Under the pieces are notes generated by a model. It searched no databases and was not told where the DNA came from. It saw only the letters and a list, made by a program, of their open reading frames with translations. From contig JALUJS010000113.1 in NCBI GenBank assembly GCA_027056825.1, positions 1 through 5,169 on the forward strand: DNA of 5,169 bases, read 5' to 3'. Position 1 is the stretch's first letter, and each line of letters starts with the position of its first letter. The translations under genes were made by a program, and so were the position numbers. This DNA is from Candidatus Krumholzibacteriia bacterium (GTDB taxonomy: Bacteria; Krumholzibacteriota; Krumholzibacteriia; LZORAL124-64-63). Below, one piece after another: positions 1 through 5,169 of the stretch.

Positions 1-1278
1 CGGATGGCCTGGGCCCTGGGCTGCGAGGACCTGGAGGAGGCGGTCGAACGCATCCGCGAGCCCCTGCGCATGGGGCCTCCCGCCGGCCTGTGGGACCGGA
101 TCCGCATGCTGGGCAAGCTGAAGGAGGGGGGCGGGACGACGCCGCGCTCGGTGGGCGGGGGGGCCTGCCAGCAGGTGGTGGTCCGGGGCGAGGAACTGCA
201 GCGGCGCGGCCTGCTGGACATCCTGCCGGTGCTGACCACCTGGCCGGGCGACGGCGGGCCCTACATCACCCTGCCCCTGGTGATCACCCGCAACCCGGAG
301 AACGGCCGCCGCAACATCGGCATGTACCGCATGCAGGTCTTCGACGGGGTGACCACGGGCATGCACTGGCAGGTCCACAAGACCGGCGCGGCCCACTACG
401 AGGCCTACGAGAAAGCGGGCGCGCGGATGCCCGTGTGCGTGGCCATCGGCGGTCCGCCGGCCTTGACCTACGCCGCCACCGCCCCGCTGCCGCCGGATAT
501 CGACGAGGCCCTGTTCGCGGGGTTCATCAGCGGACGGCCCGTGGCCATGACCAGGGCCGTGACCTGCGATCTGGAGGTGCCCGCGGAGGCCGATTTCGTC
601 ATCGAGGGCTACGTGGATCCGGGCGAACGCCGCCTGGAGGGCGACTTCGGCGACCACACCGGGTGGTACAGCCTGGCCGAGGAATTCCCCGTCTTCCACG
701 TCACGGCCATCACCAGCCGGCGGGATCCTGTCTATCCGACGACCATCGTGGGCAAGCCGCCCATGGAGGACGGCTGGCTGGGCTGGGCCACCGAGCGGCT
801 CTTTTTGCCCCTGCTGCAGGTGCCGCTGCCGGAAGTCGTGGACTACCACCTTCCGGTGTCCGCCTGTTTCCACAACCTGGTCATCGTGGCCATCGACAAG
901 CGCTACCCGGGCCACGCCCGCAAGGTCTGCCAGGCCCTGTGGGGCACCGGGCAGATCATGTTCTCCAAGGTCATCGTGGTGGTGGACGCGGATGTGGACG
1001 TGCACGATGTCAACGACGTGCTGTGGCGCGTGACCGGCAGCATCGACCCGGCGCGTGACGTGTTCTTCAGCGAGGGTCCCATCGACCAGCTGGACCACGC
1101 CACGAACCTGGCCTGCTACGGCGGCAAGATGGGCATCGACGCCACGCGCAAGCTGCCGGGCGAACAGGGATTCGAGCGGGAGTGGCCCGACCTGGTGGCC
1201 ATGGATCCGGACGTGGACGCGGCGGTGGAAAAACGCTGGGCCGACCTGCTGGGCCGGTTGCGGGACGGCGGCCGATGA
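1..1278 (+). CDS. ubiD: UbiD-family prenyl-FMN-dependent decarboxylase, 5' partial
   Basis: This enzyme removes the carboxylate from the prenylated aromatic ring during ubiquinone or menaquinone synthesis, using prenylated FMN and a metal ion. The open frame runs off the left edge. The ATG at 4-6 is internal: the first residues (RMAWALGCEDLEEAV) match the region near residue 72 of E. coli UbiD (about 497 aa), so roughly 70 N-terminal residues are missing. Counting the codon at base 1 as residue 1, 425 residues are present. By recalled alignment to E. coli UbiD and fungal Fdc1, the metal ligands are N105 (in NIGMYR), H126 and E169. The catalytic Arg and acids are R110, E213 (EGDFGD) and D218 (GDHTG). 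All are intact. The C-terminal KMGIDATRKLPGE is also typical. The stop TGA overlaps the ubiE ATG, and the ubiX gene that supplies its cofactor lies two genes downstream. MqnL of the futalosine pathway is the likely role (inference). Confidence 0.93.
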   Translation, partial: RMAWALGCEDLEEAVERIREPLRMGPPAGLWDRIRMLGKLKEGGGTTPRSVGGGACQQVVVRGEELQRRGLLDILPVLTTWPGDGGPYITLPLVITRNPENGRRNIGMYRMQVFDGVTTGMHWQVHKTGAAHYEAYEKAGARMPVCVAIGGPPALTYAATAPLPPDIDEALFAGFISGRPVAMTRAVTCDLEVPAEADFVIEGYVDPGERRLEGDFGDHTGWYSLAEEFPVFHVTAITSRRDPVYPTTIVGKPPMEDGWLGWATERLFLPLLQVPLPEVVDYHLPVSACFHNLVIVAIDKRYPGHARKVCQALWGTGQIMFSKVIVVVDADVDVHDVNDVLWRVTGSIDPARDVFFSEGPIDQLDHATNLACYGGKMGIDATRKLPGEQGFEREWPDLVAMDPDVDAAVEKRWADLLGRLRDGGR

Positions 1279-2042
1279 GCGGCTTCGAGGAGGTCCACGG
1301 CCGGGACGAGTCCTGGGCCGTCCGCGACCGCGCGGCCCACAGCCGGTCCGTGCGCGCCATGTTCGCCCGCATCGCGCGTGTCTATGACTTCATGAACCAC
1401 CTGCTGAGCCTCAACCGCGACCGCGCCTGGCGCCGGCGGGTGGCCGCGCTGATGGACGCCGGCACGGGCGAGGTCCTGGACCTGTGCGCCGGCACCGGCG
1501 ACCTGGCCCTGGAGATCATGGGGGCGGGCAAGGGCACGGCCTGGATCGCGGCGGATTTCTGTCCCGAGATGCTCACCGGATCCGCCGGGAAACCGGGCGC
1601 CGACCGCCTGCTGCTGACCGCCGCGGACGCCATGGTCCTGCCTCTGGGCGACGGCTGCGTGGACGCGGTGACGGTGGGCTTCGGGGTGCGCAACTTCGCC
1701 GACGTGCGGCGGGGGGTGGAGGAGATCGCCCGGGTCCTGCGGCCGGGCGGCCGGCTCCTGGTGCTGGATTTCTTCCGGGACGATCCGCGGGGCTCAGGGC
1801 AGGCGCGGGGCGTGGCCGCTCCCCTGCGTATCCTGCTGAACGTCTTCGTGCCCCTGGTGGGTCGGGTGGTGGGCCGCGACGGCTCGGCCTACGGCTACCT
1901 CAGCCGGAGCATGGCCGCCTTCATGACCCCCACGGAATTCGCCGCGCTGCTTGAAGAGCACGGTTTCACCGATCCGGTCATCGATCGGCAGACCTTCGGC
2001 ATCGCCCACATCGTCGCCGCGCGGAAAAAGGAGCGGTCATGA
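1275..2042 (+). CDS. ubiE: UbiE/MenG demethylmenaquinone (2-polyprenyl quinol) C-methyltransferase
   Basis: This SAM-dependent C-methyltransferase adds the ring methyl in the last step of menaquinone synthesis, or a late step of ubiquinone synthesis. The protein is 255 aa, normal for the family. The N-terminal family signature SVRAMFARIARVYDFMN is present, followed by SAM motif I DLCAGTGD (residues 69-76), the family-specific FGVRNF (136-141), the post-motif strand RPGGRLLVLDF, and the C-terminal YGYLSRSMAAFMTPTEF with GIAHIVAARK. The frame stays open further upstream, but the ATG at 1275 is chosen because it overlaps the ubiD stop (ATGA) and gives the expected N-terminus. No strong Shine-Dalgarno sequence precedes it, which fits translational coupling to ubiD. 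Its own stop overlaps the ubiX start in the same way. A menaquinone rather than ubiquinone substrate is inferred from context. Confidence 0.95.
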   Translation: MSGFEEVHGRDESWAVRDRAAHSRSVRAMFARIARVYDFMNHLLSLNRDRAWRRRVAALMDAGTGEVLDLCAGTGDLALEIMGAGKGTAWIAADFCPEMLTGSAGKPGADRLLLTAADAMVLPLGDGCVDAVTVGFGVRNFADVRRGVEEIARVLRPGGRLLVLDFFRDDPRGSGQARGVAAPLRILLNVFVPLVGRVVGRDGSAYGYLSRSMAAFMTPTEFAALLEEHGFTDPVIDRQTFGIAHIVAARKKERS

Positions 2043-2632
2043 GCGGCGGCAAGGCCATCGGGGTGGGGTGGACCGGGGCCAGCGGCCTGGTGTACGGCGT
2101 GCGCCTGGTGGAGGTTCTGCTGCAGGCCGGCCGGGACGTGGACCTGGTGGTTTCACAGGCGGTGGCCCAAACCGCGCCCGTGGAACTGGAGCGTGCGGTG
2201 GAGGATGTCATCGCCGGGCTGAAGGACTGCGGGTCGGGCAGCCTGCGCGCCTGGGACTTGCGGGACTTCTCCTCGCCCCTGGCCAGCGGATCGGCCTCCG
2301 GCGGCGCACTCGTGATCGCGCCCTGCACCATGGGCACGGCCGGGCGCATCCTCGCCGGCACCAGCGAGACGCTGCTGCTGCGCGCGGCGGACGTGTGCCT
2401 GAAGGAGCGCCGGCGGCTGATCCTGGTGCCCCGCGAGACCCCGCTGGGCACGCACCACCTGCAAAACCTGGCGCGCCTGAGCGAACTGGGCGCACTGGTT
2501 ATTCCCGCCGCCCCCGGGTTCTATCACCGGCCCCGGACCATCGCCCATCTGGTGGACTTCATCGTCCAGAGGGTCTGTGATCACTTGGAGGTGCCGGTGA
2601 ACCTGGTAAGGCGTTGGGGCGCTGGGGATTGA
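2039..2632 (+). CDS. ubiX: UbiX flavin prenyltransferase
   Basis: UbiX joins dimethylallyl phosphate to reduced FMN to make prenyl-FMN, the cofactor of UbiD, whose gene lies in the same cluster. The protein is 197 aa, the usual length. Visible family motifs are the N-terminal flavin-binding GWTGASG (residues 10-16), SGSASGGALVIAPCTMGT (P95 C96 T97 M98), RAADVCLKERR, the LVPRETPL segment with R132 and E133, and PAAPGFYHRP with Y162, which corresponds to the conserved PAMPAFY-x-x-P stretch. The start is fixed by the ATGA overlap with ubiE and by AAGGAG at 2028-2033, five bases upstream. It is the last gene of the coupled ubiD-ubiE-ubiX run, and the sequence turns AT-rich immediately after its stop. 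In a futalosine pathway it would be called MqnM. Confidence 0.95.
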   Translation: MSGGKAIGVGWTGASGLVYGVRLVEVLLQAGRDVDLVVSQAVAQTAPVELERAVEDVIAGLKDCGSGSLRAWDLRDFSSPLASGSASGGALVIAPCTMGTAGRILAGTSETLLLRAADVCLKERRRLILVPRETPLGTHHLQNLARLSELGALVIPAAPGFYHRPRTIAHLVDFIVQRVCDHLEVPVNLVRRWGAGD

Positions 2633-2651
2633 ATTTTTGGATCATTTTATC

Positions 2652-2680
2652 TTGATAGTTTATTAACATTCCCCGATACT
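2652..2680 (+). promoter_or_regulatory. Sigma70-like promoter for the octahaem cytochrome gene
   Basis: The spacer 2633-2725 is conspicuously AT-rich within a GC-rich window. It contains TTGATA (2652-2657, 5 of 6 to the -35 consensus), exactly 17 bases, then GATACT (2675-2680, 4 of 6 to the -10 consensus). Transcription would start near 2687, leaving a leader of about 40 bases before the ATG at 2726. A TTGAT half-site overlaps the -35 box, but its partner half is poor, so no regulator is assigned. No hairpin terminator is visible between ubiX and this promoter, so read-through from the ubi genes remains possible. Confidence 0.55.
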
Positions 2681-2712
2681 GTGACAAAACCATGATGACG
2701 GTTTCTTCAACC

Positions 2713-2717
2713 GGAGG
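2713..2717 (+). promoter_or_regulatory. Ribosome binding site of the cytochrome gene
   Basis: GGAGG lies eight bases before the ATG at 2726. It is the strongest Shine-Dalgarno sequence in the window. It fixes the start at 2726, which gives a proper signal peptide, and excludes the out-of-frame ATG codons at 2692 and 2695. Confidence 0.8.
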
Positions 2718-2725
2718 TTTCGACC

Positions 2726-3961
2726 ATGTCGCGCTCCCTGTGTTTCGCCCTCGTGCTGGGCCTGCTGCTCGGCGGCCAGGCCTGGGCCACCCCCTCGACC
2801 TGCGAGGACTGTCACGCCAAGATCACGCCCATGCTGGTCAAGGACTTCAACCGCGGTGTGATGTCCCAGGAGATGGACTGCACCGGTTGCCACGGCGAGG
2901 CCCACACGGGCATGGACGATGTGGACAAGGCCACCCTGCCCACCATCGAGACCTGCGCCGAGTGCCACGAGGACCAGGCTGCGCAGTACCTGTCGGGCAA
3001 GCACGCCCTGGGCCAGATCGCCCTGGACGCCATGCCCTATACCCACATGCAACCCATGGCCTTTACCTCGGGGCAGAAGGGGTGCGGCGGTTGCCACACC
3101 CTGGGCCTGACCGACCAGTCCAAGCGCGAGAGCGAAGGCCGCAAGTACTACAAGTACGGCATGGACTGCCAGAATTGTCATACGCGGCACGCCTTCAGCA
3201 AGGCCGAGGCCCGCGAGCCCGAGGCCTGCAAGACCTGCCACATGGGCTTCGACCACGCCCAGTGGGAGATGTGGTCGGGCAGCAAGCACGGCGTGACCTA
3301 CCTGATGAACCGCGCCATCGATCCGGACAACCGCGACCGCGCCCCCACCTGCCAGGATTGCCACATGCAGGAAGGCAACCACCGCGTCATGTCCGCGTGG
3401 GGCTTCCTGGCGGTGCGCCTGCCCGAGCAGGACGAGGAGTGGATGGGCTACCGGGTGAGCATCCTCAAGGGCCTGGGCGTGCTGGATCCCGACGGTAATC
3501 CCACCGGGCGCCTGGACGTGGTCAAGGCCGGCAACGTGGCCCGCCTGACGGCCGAGAGCTTCCAGGAAGAACGCCAGCATTTCGTCGACGCGTGCGAGAA
3601 GTGCCACAGCCCCAACTTCGTGGCCGAGAACTTCAAGAACGCCGACCAGATGGTCAAGGAGGCGGACAAGCTCTTCGCCGAGGCCATCGAGATCGTCGCG
3701 GGCCTGTACCAGGACGGCCTGATCAGCAATCCCGAGCGGCCGGGCGCGAAGTATCCCGACCTGCTGACCTTCTACGACGTGCCGACCCACGTCGAGGAGG
3801 TCCTGTACGAGATGTTCATGGACCACCGCATGAAGGCCTTCCAGGCCACCTTCCACATGAACCCGGACTACGCCACCTGGTACGGGTTCGCCAAGATGAA
3901 GAAGGACCTGGTGGAGATCCGCGAGCTGGCCGCGGACATGCGGGCCAAGGCCGGCAAGTAG
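2726..3961 (+). CDS. Secreted octahaem cytochrome c, hydroxylamine oxidoreductase (HAO)-like
   Basis: The 411-aa protein has a Sec signal peptide (hydrophobic residues 5-17, likely cleavage after AWA at residue 21), so it should act in the periplasm. It has exactly eight CXXCH haem c sites, with first Cys at residues 26, 52, 77, 120, 148, 168, 209 and 290. Between and after them are HAO-family signatures: CHMGFDHAQWEMW followed by SKHG after haem 6, CHMQEGNHRVMSAWGF after haem 7, then a helical C-terminal domain. HAO relatives oxidise hydroxylamine or reduce nitrite or hydroxylamine in the periplasm. Which reaction applies here is unknown. The protein is shorter than Nitrosomonas HAO (about 550-570 aa) and lacks a C-terminal membrane helix. 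Y382 and Y386 (NPDYATWYG) are candidates for the tyrosine that cross-links the P460 haem, unproven without alignment. The gene sits alone between a promoter and a hairpin, with quinone genes on both sides. It could instead be a non-catalytic electron-transfer cytochrome. Confidence 0.88.
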   Translation: MSRSLCFALVLGLLLGGQAWATPSTCEDCHAKITPMLVKDFNRGVMSQEMDCTGCHGEAHTGMDDVDKATLPTIETCAECHEDQAAQYLSGKHALGQIALDAMPYTHMQPMAFTSGQKGCGGCHTLGLTDQSKRESEGRKYYKYGMDCQNCHTRHAFSKAEAREPEACKTCHMGFDHAQWEMWSGSKHGVTYLMNRAIDPDNRDRAPTCQDCHMQEGNHRVMSAWGFLAVRLPEQDEEWMGYRVSILKGLGVLDPDGNPTGRLDVVKAGNVARLTAESFQEERQHFVDACEKCHSPNFVAENFKNADQMVKEADKLFAEAIEIVAGLYQDGLISNPERPGAKYPDLLTFYDVPTHVEEVLYEMFMDHRMKAFQATFHMNPDYATWYGFAKMKKDLVEIRELAADMRAKAGK

Positions 3962-3995
3962 GATCGCCTCGCGGAACCAGGTGCCGATGATGGAG

Positions 3996-4022
3996 CGGGG
4001 GCCCTGCGGGGTCCCCGTTCTT
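3996..4022 (+). terminator. Hairpin terminator after the cytochrome gene
   Basis: CGGGGGCCC (3996-4004) pairs with GGGTCCCCG (4009-4017) to give a nine-base-pair stem with one G-U pair and a TGCG loop, 35 bases after the cytochrome stop. It is followed by TTCTT, a short and interrupted T-rich run. This is a plausible but weak intrinsic terminator that would separate the cytochrome from ubiA. In the remaining 70 bases up to ubiA no convincing promoter is visible. Confidence 0.55.
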
Positions 4023-4084
4023 GCTGCGGTGCGGATGCCGGTGTAGTTTCTGCGGGTCGCCGACCGCCCCCTGCCGGACCGTCG

Positions 4085-4090
4085 AAAGGA
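4085..4090 (+). promoter_or_regulatory. Ribosome binding site that decides the ubiA GTG start
   Basis: AAAGGA ends five bases before the GTG at 4096-4098. The reading frame is open back to 4021, but the extra N-terminal residues are Cys- and Arg-rich and unlike UbiA. This site and the family-like N-terminus beginning at 4096 favour the GTG. Confidence 0.6.
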
Positions 4091-4095
4091 TTTCC

Positions 4096-4950
4096 GTGAA
4101 CCTGGTCGCCCGCTACGCCTCGCTGGTCAAGTTCGAGCACACCATCTTCGCCCTGCCGTTCGCCCTGATCTCGCTGCTGACCGCCGCGGAAGGGCGACCG
4201 CCCCTGCCGGTGCTGGGCTGGGTGCTGGCGGCCATGGTGGGCGCCCGCAGCGCGGCCATGGGCTTCAACCGCCTGGCCGATCGCCGGATCGACGCCGCGA
4301 ACCCGCGCACCGCCGACCGCGACCTGCCCGCCGGCCGGGTCTCGGTGACCGGGGCCGCAGTATTCGTCGTCCTGTCCTGCCTGTTGCTGGTGGTCGCCGC
4401 CTGGCGGCTCAATCCCCTGTGCCTGAAGCTGAGCCCGGTGGCCCTGGTGGTGGTCCTGGGCTATTCCCTGACCAAGCGGTTCACCCACTGGTCGCACCTG
4501 GTGCTGGGCCTGGGGCTGGCCATCGCCCCGGTGGGCGCGTGGCTGGCGGTCACCGGCGCGTTCGCCCCGTTCCCGCTGTGGCTGGCCGCGGGGGTGATGT
4601 TCTGGGTGGCGGGTTTCGACACCATCTACGGGTGCCAGGACGTGGACTTCGACCGCCGCGCGGGACTGCACAGCCTGGCCGCCCGCTTCGGGGTGGAGCG
4701 GGCCCTGGTGATGTCGCGCGTCTTCCACGTGCTGGCCGTCGGATTCGTGGCCGGGGCTTTCCGGCGCGCGGTTCCCCTGGGAACGGTGTCCCTGCTGGGC
4801 GTGCTGGCCATGGTCGGGCTGCTGGCCTGGGAGCAGGCCCTGGTGCGCGGGGGTGACCTCAGGCACATCGACAAGGCGTTCTTCACCATCAATTCCTGGA
4901 TCGGGATGGTGCTGCTGGGGGCGGTGCTGGCGGATCTCTACCTCGTATAG
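4096..4950 (+). CDS. ubiA: UbiA-family aromatic prenyltransferase (MqnP-like)
   Basis: This integral membrane enzyme transfers a polyprenyl chain to an aromatic carboxylic acid: 4-hydroxybenzoate in ubiquinone synthesis, or 1,4-dihydroxy-6-naphthoate in the futalosine menaquinone route. With the GTG start at 4096 it is 284 aa, typical for the family, and begins NLVARYASLVKFEHTIFALP, a classic UbiA N-terminus. The first Asp-rich motif is N58-R-L-A-D62-R-R-I-D66 followed by NPRT (69-72), and the second is D175-TIYGCQ-D182-VD-F-D186 followed by GLHS. These bind the magnesium-diphosphate of the prenyl donor and are intact. About nine hydrophobic segments are visible, near residues 16-31, 38-56, 86-105, 112-127, 134-154, 158-174, 206-226, 231-251 and 267-284. 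The partner UbiD, UbiE and UbiX genes lie upstream, separated by the cytochrome. A menaquinone role is inferred from this set. The gene ends at the repeat-rich tail of the window. Confidence 0.92.
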   Translation: MNLVARYASLVKFEHTIFALPFALISLLTAAEGRPPLPVLGWVLAAMVGARSAAMGFNRLADRRIDAANPRTADRDLPAGRVSVTGAAVFVVLSCLLLVVAAWRLNPLCLKLSPVALVVVLGYSLTKRFTHWSHLVLGLGLAIAPVGAWLAVTGAFAPFPLWLAAGVMFWVAGFDTIYGCQDVDFDRRAGLHSLAARFGVERALVMSRVFHVLAVGFVAGAFRRAVPLGTVSLLGVLAMVGLLAWEQALVRGGDLRHIDKAFFTINSWIGMVLLGAVLADLYLV

Positions 4951-4959
4951 GTTGAATGT

Positions 4960-5099
4960 TCTCTCCGTCTTCCCGCCCCGTCCAGGGGACGCAGGCCGCC
5001 GACTTCCTGTCGGCGGCCTGCTCGGCCCTCGGGCCCTCCCGACATCCGTGTCTCACGGACCCTCGGGACGCCCCTGGACCGGGCGGGAAGACGGAGAGA
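4960..5099. repeat. 29-bp inverted repeat (arms A and B) enclosing a hairpin
   Basis: Arm A at 4960-4988 is the reverse complement of arm B at 5071-5099 over 29 bases, with one mismatch (C at 4979 against C at 5080). A GGTTG at 4950-4954 is mirrored by CAACC at 5104-5108, so the similarity may reach slightly further with a small length difference. The arms enclose 82 bases that hold the 13-bp hairpin at 4991-5021 and a small 6-bp hairpin at 5045-5059. No gene is visible here. It could be a terminator complex downstream of ubiA, or part of a dispersed repeat. Confidence 0.8.
4991..5021 (+). terminator. Perfect 13-bp hairpin downstream of ubiA
   Basis: The arm 4991-5003 (GCAGGCCGCCGAC) pairs perfectly with 5009-5021 around the five-base loop TTCCT, beginning 40 bases after the ubiA stop. 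No run of T follows on either strand. It is either a factor-assisted or T-less terminator, possibly shared with a convergent gene beyond the window, or a structural part of the surrounding repeat. Confidence 0.5.
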
Positions 5100-5169
5100 A
5101 GCACAACCGACCGGGATGGAGATCCGCCGGCACCGCCCGGTCCAGGGGCGTCCCGAGGGTCCGTGAGAC
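5050..5169. repeat. Perfect 37-bp inverted repeat (arms B' and C) at the window edge
   Basis: Bases 5050-5086 are the exact reverse complement of 5133-5169 over 37 positions, around a 46-base loop. The inner boundary is sharp: 5087 does not pair with 5132. The outer boundary cannot be seen because the right arm stops at the last base of the window. The left arm overlaps arm B of the 29-bp repeat, so the core CCGCCC-[C/G]-GTCCAGGGG occurs three times, at 4973-4988 (+), 5071-5086 (-) and 5133-5148 (+). No open frame here looks like a gene. Confidence 0.85.

Noticed and set aside
4..6. ATG at base 4 as the true ubiD start
   Set aside because: It falls inside the conserved domain, about 70 residues into the family alignment, and the frame is open to the window edge. 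The gene is 5' partial.
2663..3856. A 397-codon open frame on the - strand opposite the cytochrome gene
   Set aside because: It is the antisense shadow of a GC-rich gene, in which stop codons are rare. It is rich in His, Leu, Gly and Val without any recognisable motif, while the + strand has eight haem sites, a signal peptide and a ribosome binding site.
4010..4024. Sigma54-like GG/GC elements before ubiA
   Set aside because: The GG to GC spacing is 11 rather than the required 10, and the flanking bases do not match.
4021..4049. Possible promoter TTGCTG-N17-TAGTTT before ubiA
   Set aside because: Each box matches only three of six consensus bases. Such matches are expected by chance, so the correct spacing alone is not enough.
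4021..4095. Upstream in-frame extension of ubiA from TTG at 4021
   Set aside because: The added residues are Cys- and Arg-rich and not family-like, the position overlaps the terminator tail, and a ribosome binding site fits the GTG at 4096.
3868..4866. A 332-codon open frame on the - strand opposite ubiA
   Set aside because: Low-complexity Gln-, His-, Gly- and Arg-rich translation, opposite an intact UbiA with both Asp motifs. It is a composition artefact.
4889..5104. A 71-codon - strand open frame across the terminal repeats
   Set aside because: It is made of inverted-repeat sequence and the end of ubiA, with no ribosome binding site or recognisable protein feature.
4950..5169. CRISPR array or transposon ends
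   Set aside because: There are only three copies in alternating orientation with uneven spacing, no regular spacers, no transposase gene and no visible target-site duplication.

Overview
The window is a high-GC bacterial segment with every gene on the + strand. It carries the late steps of quinone biosynthesis with a multihaem cytochrome c gene set among them. In order it holds: the 3' part of a UbiD-family prenylated-FMN decarboxylase gene (1-1278, its 5' end lies off the window); a UbiE/MenG quinone C-methyltransferase (1275-2042); a UbiX flavin prenyltransferase (2039-2632); a short AT-rich spacer with a good sigma70-like promoter; a secreted octahaem cytochrome c resembling the hydroxylamine oxidoreductase (HAO) family (2726-3961); a hairpin terminator; a UbiA-family membrane prenyltransferase (4096-4950, GTG start); and finally a gene-free stretch packed with inverted repeats (4950-5169).

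ubiD, ubiE and ubiX overlap through two ATGA junctions, so they look translationally coupled. Their products form a logical chain. UbiA attaches the polyprenyl tail to an aromatic carboxylic acid, UbiX makes the prenyl-FMN cofactor, UbiD uses it to remove the ring carboxylate, and UbiE methylates the decarboxylated ring. This set serves either ubiquinone or menaquinone. The absence of hydroxylase or O-methyltransferase genes and the company of a multihaem cytochrome favour menaquinone through the futalosine route (MqnP, MqnL, MqnM and MenG equivalents). That pathway assignment is inference, because no mqnA-E gene is in view.

The octahaem cytochrome has its own promoter and ribosome binding site and is followed by a terminator-like hairpin, so it is probably a separate transcription unit. 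Its place between quinone genes suggests a periplasmic enzyme or electron carrier tied to the quinone pool, possibly acting on hydroxylamine or nitrite. The substrate cannot be read from the sequence.

The organism is probably an anaerobic or facultatively respiring Gram-negative bacterium with strongly GC-biased codons. The phylum cannot be fixed from this window. The most unusual sequence is the last 220 bases: three copies of a GC-rich motif in alternating orientation form two mutually exclusive long hairpins, one a perfect 37-bp inverted repeat ending exactly at the window edge.
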